A program made the position numbers and the translations under genes. A stretch of DNA of 64,000 bases, from NCBI RefSeq assembly GCF_000769915.1, contig NZ_JRLV01000001.1, forward strand, positions 1 through 64,000, given 5' to 3'. The notes beneath the pieces are model-generated. The model was not told the DNA's origin and made no database searches. It worked only from the letters and a program-made list of their open reading frames with translations. Origin of the DNA: Flavobacterium beibuense F44-8 (lineage in GTDB: Bacteria > Bacteroidota > Bacteroidia > Flavobacteriales > Flavobacteriaceae). Positions 53,814-61,623 of the stretch are shown in pieces (the first letter of the stretch is position 1; each line of letters opens with the position of its first letter).

Positions 53814-53841
53814 GGCGGAATTCAATTCCGCCTTATTTTTT
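53811..53841. terminator. Bidirectional terminator between PagL-like and T9SS cargo genes
   Basis: An 11-bp perfect stem (TAAGGCGGAAT / ATTCCGCCTTA) with loop TCA, then TTTTTT. The stem begins at the stop codon of the PagL-like gene. Confidence 0.88.
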
Positions 53842-53849
53842 CAGCGTTC

Positions 53850-54734
53850 TTACTTTTTAATGAACAGTTTGGAAATGTAGTTTCCGTTACCTGCAATTTT
53901 TATGATGTAAGTTCCGGGAGTAAGCTCTGTTGTACTAATGTTATTGTTTTGTGATAGTGTACCGTTAAGTAATGTTTTTCCGGTAAGGTCGGTAATGGTA
54001 TATTCTTCCAGTCCGGAATCTTCAGGTAAATTTACGTTTAGGTAGTTTGTACTTGGGTTTGGGTAAACTTTAATTTCATTAATGTCAATTTTTGAAGTGG
54101 TGCTTTTAAGCTCTATTCCCGGGTTACGGCCACACTTTGTTAAGGTTACATTAATCCCAATGCCGGGTGCTTCTATGTGGTCAGGGCACATAGTTGGTGC
54201 TGCCTGCACACTATAGGTCCCTGCCTGTGTAATAGCATATGATGAACTGTTAGCTCCAAGGATAGGCTGTCCGTTTCTATACCACTGAATATTCTCGGTA
54301 AAAGGCGGGCTGTTTATTTTTAATACAAAACTACTGCCGGCACATAAGTAATAAGTACCCTTACTACCATCATAGTAAACGTCTTTTGATGGTTCGTAAG
54401 TTAAATACATAGGAGTCCATACATGAGTAGCAATAAAAAGAGTATTTGATTCATAACGTACTCCGTTTACTTTTGTCTCCAGTTTAATTTCAGATAAATC
54501 ATAATAATACCAGTCGTAAGTAAAAGATGCCTGTGTTGCACCGGGGATAATTTCAAAAGTGTCACTATAGTATCCTTTTTTATACCATTGATAAGCGTCA
54601 TAAACGGTAGAATTTGCCACCTGTGCAGTACCATCGGTGTTGGGGCATAACATAGTGTCACCTTCAATAATGAGTTCCTGTCCTGATGCTAATCCGCATA
54701 TCAGAAACAGTGAAAAAAGTAATAGTTTTTTCAT
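53850..54734 (-). CDS. Secreted T9SS type A cargo with one Ig-like unit
   Basis: 294 aa with signal peptide MKKLLLFSLFLICGLASGQ. It has a single unit of the type repeated three times in the 661-aa protein to its left: EGDTMLCPNTDGTAQV, then YDAYQWYKKGYY, SFTYDWYYYD, NIQWYRNGQPILGANSS and ITQAGTYSVQAAPTMCP. The C-terminal type A sorting domain runs from IKVYPNPSTNYLNVNL to TPGTYIIKIAG. It is paralogous to the 661-aa protein and probably shares its binding role. Function is unknown. Confidence 0.88.
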   Translation of the reverse strand: MKKLLLFSLFLICGLASGQELIIEGDTMLCPNTDGTAQVANSTVYDAYQWYKKGYYSDTFEIIPGATQASFTYDWYYYDLSEIKLETKVNGVRYESNTLFIATHVWTPMYLTYEPSKDVYYDGSKGTYYLCAGSSFVLKINSPPFTENIQWYRNGQPILGANSSSYAITQAGTYSVQAAPTMCPDHIEAPGIGINVTLTKCGRNPGIELKSTTSKIDINEIKVYPNPSTNYLNVNLPEDSGLEEYTITDLTGKTLLNGTLSQNNNISTTELTPGTYIIKIAGNGNYISKLFIKK

Positions 54735-54975
54735 AATGAATAATTGGTATTTAATTGGTTTAGCTTTTAAGATAGTAAAGCAATATGGGGCAGCAGGTCA
54801 TTTTAAGATTTTTTTCACTAAAAAACTACGGGTTAATTAAATCTTAATTTTTTGATATTCAGTATATAGATTAAAAAAGGGTTTTAGTTATTGATTCCTT
54901 GAGCTGAATCAGAAAACATTTATACATTTTATTACAAAATAATACGGTATATAAATGAGGCAAATTCCTAATTAG

Positions 54976-54983
54976 TATATTTG
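54976..54983 (+). promoter_or_regulatory. -7 promoter box of hpt
   Basis: TATATTTG is a perfect TAnnTTTG. It overlaps the TTG at 54981, the first in-frame start, and so favours the GTG at 55011. Confidence 0.6.
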
Positions 54984-55010
54984 CAAATTATATCAAACCT
55001 GTTAGTAAGC

Positions 55011-55538
55011 GTGATACAGCTTCATGATAAACAATTTGTACCCTTTATATCTGCTGCCGAAATTGATAAAACAATAGCCGGAATGGCGCAGCAAATAGAG
55101 GCTGATACCAATAATGAGGTTCCTGTTTTTGTAGGGGTGCTTAACGGCGCCTTTATGTTTTTAAGTGATCTTATGAAGCATTACAAAAAACCTTGTGAGG
55201 TTAGTTTTGTAAAACTGGCATCTTATGAGGGTACACAGTCTACAAATACGGTTAAGCAACTTGTGGGGCTGGATAAAAATGTGGAAGGGCGCACGGTTAT
55301 TATAGTGGAAGATATAGTAGATACAGGCAATACAGTAGTAGAGCTTGTAAAAATGTTTGAAGGCAGGGGAGTAAAGCAATTAAAAATTGCCAGCCTGTTT
55401 TTTAAACCCGAAGCCTATAAAAAAGATATAAAGCTGAATTATACAGGCTTTTCAATACCTAATAAGTTTATTGTAGGCTATGGTCTTGATTATGACGGAC
55501 TGGGGAGAAACATACCGGAAATTTATCAACTTAAATAA
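55011..55538 (+). CDS. hpt: Hypoxanthine phosphoribosyltransferase
   Basis: 175 aa from the GTG at 55011. The PRPP loop VIIVEDIVDTGNTVVEL is diagnostic, with VGVLNGAFMFLSDL near the N-terminus and FIVGYGLDYDGLGRN at the C-terminus. It salvages hypoxanthine and guanine to IMP and GMP in the cytoplasm. adk follows after 18 nt, forming a purine nucleotide operon. Confidence 0.94.
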   Translation: MIQLHDKQFVPFISAAEIDKTIAGMAQQIEADTNNEVPVFVGVLNGAFMFLSDLMKHYKKPCEVSFVKLASYEGTQSTNTVKQLVGLDKNVEGRTVIIVEDIVDTGNTVVELVKMFEGRGVKQLKIASLFFKPEAYKKDIKLNYTGFSIPNKFIVGYGLDYDGLGRNIPEIYQLK

Positions 55539-55556
55539 ATATACTAATAACATACA

Positions 55557-56129
55557 ATGGTTAATATCGTACTATTTGGAAAACCGGGTGCAGGTAAAGG
55601 TACTCAGGCAGAATTTTTAAAAGAAAAATACAACCTAACTCATATCTCTACAGGAGACGTTTTCCGTTACAACCTTAAAAACGGAACTGAGCTTGGAAAA
55701 CAGGCGCAGGTTTTTATTGATAAAGGTGAACTTGTTCCGGATGCATTAACAATCAAAATGCTTCAGGATGAGGTAGAGAAGAACCCTGATACTAAAGGTT
55801 TTCTTTTTGACGGTTTCCCAAGAACAGTTGCACAGGCTGATGCCTTAGATGAGTTTCTTAAAACTAAAGGATGGGAAGTAACTGCTACAGTTGCACTTGA
55901 GGCAGATGATGAAATACTTGTACAACGTTTACTTGAGCGTGGTAAAACCAGCGGAAGAGCAGACGATCAGGACGAGAATCTTATAAGAAACCGTTACCAG
56001 GAGTACAACGAAAAAACGGCTCCGCTTATTGAGTACTACAAAGGTCAGGGTAAATTCTTTGCCGTAAACGGTATAGGTGAAATCTCTGAGGTTACTCAAA
56101 GGCTAAGCCTTATAATAGACAAGCTGTAA
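55557..56129 (+). CDS. adk: Adenylate kinase
   Basis: 190 aa. The P-loop LFGKPGAGKGTQAEFL is at the N-terminus, then HISTGDVFRYNL, FLFDGFPRTVAQADAL and the short lid GRADDQDENLIRNR. The short-lid form lacks the zinc finger. It converts ATP and AMP to two ADP. It follows hpt by 18 nt and precedes the CNNM/CorC-like gene by 15 nt. Confidence 0.96.
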   Translation: MVNIVLFGKPGAGKGTQAEFLKEKYNLTHISTGDVFRYNLKNGTELGKQAQVFIDKGELVPDALTIKMLQDEVEKNPDTKGFLFDGFPRTVAQADALDEFLKTKGWEVTATVALEADDEILVQRLLERGKTSGRADDQDENLIRNRYQEYNEKTAPLIEYYKGQGKFFAVNGIGEISEVTQRLSLIIDKL

Positions 56130-56144
56130 CTAAAAGCCTAGCGA

Positions 56145-57425
56145 TTGGAAATAGCCATAATATTATTTTTAATACTGCTTAACGGTGTTTTTTCCATGTC
56201 GGAAATTGCACTTATATCAGCACGTAAAAACCGACTGGAAACAGCGGCAAAAAAAGGTAACTCTAGTGCACAAACTGCATTGGATCTTGCCAATTCGCCT
56301 AATAAGTTCCTTTCAACGGTACAAATTGGTATTACCCTTATTGGTATTCTTACCGGTATATACAGTGGTGATAAAGTTACCGATGATGTAGAAGCGTTTA
56401 TTGTTAAGTTTGAAGCTCTTGCTCCTTATGCCGATAGTATAGCTGTTGGGGTAGTGGTAGTGATACTAACATTTTTTTCGCTTATACTGGGGGAACTTTT
56501 ACCTAAAAGGATAGGTCTTACATACCCGGAAAGTATAGCAAGAATGGTAGCCCTGCCTATGAAGTTTATCTCCATAATCACGGCTCCGTTTATATGGTTG
56601 CTTACTTCTTCGACCGACTTTTTAATGAAAGTATTTAACATTCGCCCTACGGCAGATGGTAAAGTAACTGAGGAAGAGATTAAGGCAATTATTAAAGAAG
56701 GAACCGAAGGTGGTGAGGTACAGGAAATAGAACAGGATATCATGGAACGTGTGTTTCATATAGGGGACAGGAAAGTAAACTCCCTTATGACGCACAGAAA
56801 ATCGGTAGCTTACTTGTCTACTCAGTCTGACAAGGAAAGTATAAAAGGTATAATGCTGGAAGAGTTACATTCTGTATATCCGGTATGTGAAGATAATCTG
56901 GACGATGTGGTTGGTGTGGTATTGCTAAAGGATATTTTTGCCAATTACGAAAACCCGCAGTTTAACCTTCAGGAAATAACCAAAGAGCCGGTATATTTAA
57001 TAGAACATACATCGGCTTATAAGGCACTTGAGATATTTAAGAAAACAAAAGTACACTATGCTTTGGTTACCGATGAGTATGGAGTATTCCAGGGGATAAT
57101 AACCCTAAACGATATTTTGGAAGCGCTTGTGGGTGATGCATCCGACTTTTACCATGACGAGTTCCAGTTGGTTGAAAATAGTGACGGAACCTGGACGGTT
57201 GACGGACATTATCCGCTGCATGACTTCCTTACTTATTTTGATCTTGATGAACTTACTACCGATTATGAGGTAACAACCGTAAGCGGACTTATAATGACTG
57301 AGCTTTCGTATATCCCTAAACAGGGTGAGAAACTGGCTTGGAACCACTTTGAGCTGGAAGTGCTTAAAATGGATGGTGTTAAGATTGATAAGGTAAAAGT
57401 AAGGTCTATTAGTAAAGAAGAATAG
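56145..57425 (+). CDS. CNNM/CorC (HlyC) family protein with DUF21 and CBS domains
   Basis: 426 aa from a TTG start at 56145. The DUF21 membrane domain (~1-190) opens with LFLILLNGVFSMSEIALISA and includes LGELLPKRIGLTYPES. The two CBS domains (~200-330) include HYALVTDEYGVFQGIITLND. The C-terminal CorC_HlyC domain (~345-426) includes LIMTELSYIPKQGE. The family is often called haemolysin, but members handle Mg or Co efflux or tolerance. It is in the hpt-adk operon (15 nt after adk). Confidence 0.92.
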   Translation: MEIAIILFLILLNGVFSMSEIALISARKNRLETAAKKGNSSAQTALDLANSPNKFLSTVQIGITLIGILTGIYSGDKVTDDVEAFIVKFEALAPYADSIAVGVVVVILTFFSLILGELLPKRIGLTYPESIARMVALPMKFISIITAPFIWLLTSSTDFLMKVFNIRPTADGKVTEEEIKAIIKEGTEGGEVQEIEQDIMERVFHIGDRKVNSLMTHRKSVAYLSTQSDKESIKGIMLEELHSVYPVCEDNLDDVVGVVLLKDIFANYENPQFNLQEITKEPVYLIEHTSAYKALEIFKKTKVHYALVTDEYGVFQGIITLNDILEALVGDASDFYHDEFQLVENSDGTWTVDGHYPLHDFLTYFDLDELTTDYEVTTVSGLIMTELSYIPKQGEKLAWNHFELEVLKMDGVKIDKVKVRSISKEE

Positions 57426-57431
57426 TCTGCG

Positions 57432-57439
57432 TAAATTTG
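57432..57439 (+). promoter_or_regulatory. -7 promoter box of obgE
   Basis: TAAATTTG is a perfect TAnnTTTG, set in the loop of a 6-bp inverted repeat (GTCTGC / GCAGAC). It lies about 70 nt before the obgE ATG. Confidence 0.45.
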
Positions 57440-57508
57440 CAGACAAACAAACAATAATTGGTGATGGATTGGGTACAGCCCAGCGCCTGAAACCTGAAAC
57501 ATAAAGAA

Positions 57509-58510
57509 ATGACAGAAGGGAATTTTGTAGATTACGTAAAAATATATGTTGCCTCAGGTAAAGGAGGTAAAGGGTCTACTCACCTGCACAGGGAAAAGTT
57601 TATTGAAAAAGGCGGACCCGATGGTGGAGATGGTGGTCGTGGCGGTCACGTTTACCTTGTAGGTAATAAAGGGCTGTGGACACTTTTTCACTTAAAGTTT
57701 GCAAGACATATTAAAGCCGGGCACGGAGGAGATGGTGGTAGCGCCAGAAGTACCGGTGCCGATGGTGATGATAAGTTTATTGAAGTGCCTCTGGGTACGG
57801 TTATTCGTGATAAGGAAACTAATGAGATTTTGTTTGAAATAACCGAACACGGAGAGAAAAAAATAATAGCAAAAGGAGGTAAGGGAGGTTTAGGTAACTG
57901 GCACTTCCGTAGTTCTACAAACCAAACGCCGCGTTATTCACAACCCGGGTTACCGGGGGAGGAGCTTGATGTTATCCTTGAGCTTAAAGTACTGGCCGAT
58001 GTAGGTTTGGTAGGTTTCCCTAATGCAGGTAAGTCTACATTATTATCGGTGCTTACATCTGCTAAACCAAAAATTGCCGATTATCCTTTTACCACATTAA
58101 AACCTAATTTAGGTATTGTGGCTTACAGGGATTATCAGTCGTTTGTAATTGCCGATATTCCGGGGATTATAGAAGGTGCTGCCGAAGGTAAAGGTCTTGG
58201 ACATTATTTTTTAAGGCATATTGAACGTAACTCTACGTTGCTTTTCTTGGTTCCGGCTGATACCGAAGATATTAAGAAGGAGTACGATATACTTGTAGAT
58301 GAGCTTAGAAGGTATAATCCTGAGATGCTGGATAAAGACAGGCTGGTAGCTATATCAAAATGCGATATGCTGGATGATGAGCTAAAAGCAGAACTTAAAG
58401 AACAGCTTGACGAAGAATTTAAAGATATACCTTATATGTTTATCTCATCGGTTGCCCAACAGGGACTGGTCGAATTAAAAGATAAACTATGGCAAATGCT
58501 TAATGCATAA
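57509..58510 (+). CDS. obgE: GTPase ObgE/CgtA
   Basis: 333 aa. The glycine-rich Obg domain (~1-158) reads [18 protein letters not shown] then [17 protein letters not shown]. The G domain (~159-333) has G1 [13 protein letters not shown]3 [18 protein letters not shown] and G4 AISKCDML. It has no extra C-terminal domain. It acts in ribosome biogenesis and growth control. It follows the CNNM/CorC-like gene by 83 nt, with its own promoter-like box. Confidence 0.96.
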   Translation: MTEGNFVDYVKIYVASGKGGKGSTHLHREKFIEKGGPDGGDGGRGGHVYLVGNKGLWTLFHLKFARHIKAGHGGDGGSARSTGADGDDKFIEVPLGTVIRDKETNEILFEITEHGEKKIIAKGGKGGLGNWHFRSSTNQTPRYSQPGLPGEELDVILELKVLADVGLVGFPNAGKSTLLSVLTSAKPKIADYPFTTLKPNLGIVAYRDYQSFVIADIPGIIEGAAEGKGLGHYFLRHIERNSTLLFLVPADTEDIKKEYDILVDELRRYNPEMLDKDRLVAISKCDMLDDELKAELKEQLDEEFKDIPYMFISSVAQQGLVELKDKLWQMLNA

Positions 58511-58538
58511 AGAAAGGTTTAATCCTTAACGATACATG

Positions 58539-58572
58539 AAAAATCCTGAGTACAATGTTCAGGATTTTTTGT
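58539..58572 (+). terminator. Terminator of obgE
   Basis: Stem AAAAATCCTGA / TCAGGATTTTT with a 9-nt loop, then a T-rich tract. Confidence 0.85.
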
Positions 58573-58675
58573 TTTTAAAGGTTAATGTTTTCTAAAAAAA
58601 AGTAGTGTTGAGGTTTTAAGGTAGTGACAGCCATGTATATTTGGTTAATCACTAAACTAAAATGTTTGTTAATTA

Positions 58676-59197
58676 ATGGAGGTGTTAAAAAAAATCATAT
58701 CGTTTGTTTTAGATATTTTTTTTATAGGGCTGCCTGTTTTTATTATTTTTTGGTTCGCATTTGATTTTATAATCTTTAACAGATGTTTTCTTGGTAAAGA
58801 GGGGTTAAATGTTTTGTATTACGTGTTGCCCATCATAACAGGCTTGCTGTTGAGTGTAATTGTTGCAGTTTGGGTAAAAAAAATGAATAAGTATACACAA
58901 ATGGTTTTTATACTGCTGTCAGCTTGTTATCAGTTTGTATCGTTGTGGTTCACTATAACTGTGTTTTGTGACAAAAATCAAAACCTTAATTTAGATCTTA
59001 AAATTTTTGTGTGGATATCCATAGTAATTTCTTTGGTTACAATGTTGGTCAGAAATTTTAAAAGACTTTCATTTAGAGATATTTCACTTATTAACATAGT
59101 TTTTTTTATTTGGATGATAGATTTTCTTTTTTTTGAGATAATAGCAGATTTTCTGTTATCACTGCTTTCTAAGGAAATGGTTAGAGGTTTATGTTAA
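58676..59197 (+). CDS. Small multi-pass membrane protein of unknown function
   Basis: 173 aa with five strong hydrophobic helices (about 8-32, 43-63, 70-92, 99-117, 127-160) and few charged residues. No family is recognised. It is AT-rich and stands alone, with terminators before and after it. Its start is ATG at 58676. Confidence 0.65.
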   Translation: MEVLKKIISFVLDIFFIGLPVFIIFWFAFDFIIFNRCFLGKEGLNVLYYVLPIITGLLLSVIVAVWVKKMNKYTQMVFILLSACYQFVSLWFTITVFCDKNQNLNLDLKIFVWISIVISLVTMLVRNFKRLSFRDISLINIVFFIWMIDFLFFEIIADFLLSLLSKEMVRGLC

Positions 59198-59206
59198 GGC
59201 AAACAC

Positions 59207-59238
59207 AAAGATGCAATTAAGCATCTTTTTTTATTTTT
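59207..59238 (+). terminator. Terminator of the 173-aa membrane protein gene
   Basis: Stem AAAGATGC / GCATCTTT with loop AATTAA, then TTTTATTTTT. Confidence 0.8.
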
Positions 59239-59402
59239 AAGCAGTAAAGAATCATGCGGTTTTTACGCCATGTTTATTTTACGAAATTCTCAAAAAAGAG
59301 GTATATTCGCAGCGCTAAAGCAATAAAGTTGATAATAACCGTGTAACAAAATATACAATACGGCTACTTATTGGCTAAACTTTTTAATCTTATAAAAATC
59401 AG

Positions 59403-61547
59403 ATGAAAAAACTTATTTTGTTCCTTACCATGTCACTCATGGTAATGCCTGTAAGGGCAGACGAAGGTATGTGGTTTTTGATGTTCATTGAACGCTTAAA
59501 CCACAGGGATATGCAAAAAATGGGCTTGCAGTTAACGGCTGAAGAAATTTACAGCATTAACAATCACAGCCTTAAAGACGCTATTGTACAGTTTGATGGC
59601 GGATGTACTGCAGAGGTTATCTCTAAAGAAGGTTTGGTTTTAACAAACCACCACTGCGGTTATGAAGCTATTGCCGAGCTTTCAACTCCTGAGGCAAACT
59701 ACCTGAGAGATGGTTACTGGGCACCAACAAGAGGTGATGAGCTTAAGCCAAAAAGCCTTTCTGTTCGTTTCTTTGTAAGAATGGACGATGTTTCAAAAAG
59801 AATCCTTTCTAAAGTTAACGACAGTATGACTGAAGAAGAGAGACAAAAAGCGATTCAGCAGGAAAGTGCTCTAATTGAAAAAGAAAACAGCGAAGGCGGA
59901 AAATATGTTGTTTCTGTTCGTTCTTTCTTTGAAGGTAATGAGTACTACTACTTTGTTTACCAGGACTATAACGACGTTCGTCTTGTAGGTACTCCACCGG
60001 AGAGCATTGGTAAATTTGGTGGTGATACAGATAACTGGGAGTGGCCACGTCATACAGGTGATTTCTCTATGTTCCGTATTTATGCTGATGCAAACGGTAA
60101 CCCGGCAGAATATTCTCCAAACAACGTGCCTTTAACTCCTAAGCATTATTTACCTGTAAGCCTTAATGGTGTTCAGGAAGATGATTTTGCTATGATATTA
60201 GGTTACCCTGGTCGTACTAACCGTTGGATGCCGGCTGCCGGTATTGAGCAAAATGTAAAATATGCTTATCCTGCATGGGTAGAGTCGTCTAAACTGGGTA
60301 TGGACAGAATGAAGGTTTACATGGATCAAAGCGATGCAGTTCGTCTTGACTATGCTTCAAAATATGCTCAGGTAGCTAACTACTGGAAAAACCGTCAGGG
60401 TATGATTGATGCCCTTACAAAACATAAAACAGCCGAAACTAAAGCTAAAGGAGAGGCTAAGTTCAATAAATGGGCTAACAAAAAAGCAAATAAAGATAAT
60501 TATGGTGATGTTATCGCTAACATAAACGCATACTATGCTAAGACAAACGAAAAAGCACGTCAGGACAATTACCTTATCGGACTTTTAAGAACAAGTACTT
60601 TTGCTGTATTGCCATACAGAGTAGGTGGTGCACTTATGCAGTATGCATCGGCAGGTGAAGCTCAAAGAGCTCAGGTACTGCCAAGAATAGAAGAGTTTGT
60701 TGCAGAAGAGTATAAAACATTATACATGCCTCTTGAAAAAGATGTGCTTGCTGCTCAGCTTCATTTATATGCTACAAAATCTACAGGATATGATATTGCT
60801 CCGCTTGTAGCTCAGTTAGGTAAAGAAAACAACTTTGATTATACTGCTTATGTAAACAATGCATTTGAGAACAGTATATTCAAATCTAAAGAAAGCGTTG
60901 AGGAGTTCCTTAAAAATCCAAATGCTGAGGCACTTCAAAATGATCCTCTATTCTTACTTTCTAACGATATCCTAACTCAGTACAGAGCTGTGCCGGATGA
61001 TATTACTGCTCTTCAGGACAGTTATTCTAAATCTTTCCGTTTAATGGTACAGGGTATGAGAGAGGCTAACCCGAAAGTAAAATACTATCCGGATGCTAAC
61101 AGTACATTACGTTTAACTTATGGTAAAGTAAGAACTCTTCCTAAAGACAGTCGTAATGATGCTGCTAAAAATTACTACACTACAATGAAAGGCGAAGTGG
61201 CTAAATACAAGCCAAACGATCCTGAATTTGACCTGCCTAAAAAACTTATTGAAATGTATGAGGCTAAAGACTTTGGTCGTTATGCTGATAAAGCAGGTTA
61301 TATGCCGGTAAACTTCCTTACTGATAACGATATTACAGGTGGTAACTCTGGTTCTCCTGTATTAAACGGTAAAGGCGAGCTTATTGGTCTTGCTTTTGAT
61401 GGTAACATTGAGGCAATGGCTGGTGACGTAATATTTGATAAAGAACTTCAAAGAACTATTAACGTAGATATTCGTTATGTACTTTGGGTAATCGACAAGT
61501 TCTCTGGAGCTAAGCACATTGTAGACGAAATGACTATTGTAGAATAA
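59403..61547 (+). CDS. S46 family dipeptidyl peptidase (DPP7 type)
   Basis: 714 aa with signal peptide ending VMPVRA. The start DEGMWFLMFIERLNHRDM is the S46 signature. The catalytic His is in LTNHHCGYEAI (residues 83-84) and the Ser is Ser649 in GGNSGSPVLNG. Residue +18 from the Ser, which sets the S1 pocket, is Gly667 (LAFDGNIEAM). Gly there is the DPP7-like state; Arg would indicate DPP11. It cleaves dipeptides with hydrophobic P1 residues from peptides in the periplasm. Codon use looks biased to frequent codons, which suggests strong expression. Monocistronic. Confidence 0.94.
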   Translation: MKKLILFLTMSLMVMPVRADEGMWFLMFIERLNHRDMQKMGLQLTAEEIYSINNHSLKDAIVQFDGGCTAEVISKEGLVLTNHHCGYEAIAELSTPEANYLRDGYWAPTRGDELKPKSLSVRFFVRMDDVSKRILSKVNDSMTEEERQKAIQQESALIEKENSEGGKYVVSVRSFFEGNEYYYFVYQDYNDVRLVGTPPESIGKFGGDTDNWEWPRHTGDFSMFRIYADANGNPAEYSPNNVPLTPKHYLPVSLNGVQEDDFAMILGYPGRTNRWMPAAGIEQNVKYAYPAWVESSKLGMDRMKVYMDQSDAVRLDYASKYAQVANYWKNRQGMIDALTKHKTAETKAKGEAKFNKWANKKANKDNYGDVIANINAYYAKTNEKARQDNYLIGLLRTSTFAVLPYRVGGALMQYASAGEAQRAQVLPRIEEFVAEEYKTLYMPLEKDVLAAQLHLYATKSTGYDIAPLVAQLGKENNFDYTAYVNNAFENSIFKSKESVEEFLKNPNAEALQNDPLFLLSNDILTQYRAVPDDITALQDSYSKSFRLMVQGMREANPKVKYYPDANSTLRLTYGKVRTLPKDSRNDAAKNYYTTMKGEVAKYKPNDPEFDLPKKLIEMYEAKDFGRYADKAGYMPVNFLTDNDITGGNSGSPVLNGKGELIGLAFDGNIEAMAGDVIFDKELQRTINVDIRYVLWVIDKFSGAKHIVDEMTIVE

Positions 61548-61570
61548 TTTAATTATTATTTGTTCAAATA

Positions 61571-61602
61571 AAAAACGCCTCCCATATGGGAGGCGTTTTT
61601 GT
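61571..61602. terminator. Bidirectional terminator between S46 peptidase and A2M genes
   Basis: A 13-bp perfect stem (AAAAACGCCTCCC / GGGAGGCGTTTTT) with loop ATAT, between convergent genes. Confidence 0.92.
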
Positions 61603-61623
61603 TTGCCCTTATTTGGATTAAGG

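Noticed and set aside
54981..55010. Upstream TTG start giving a 185-aa Hpt
   Set aside because: The TTG lies inside a perfect -7 box (54976-54983), so it cannot be in the transcript from that promoter. The GTG at 55011 fits the family N-terminus.
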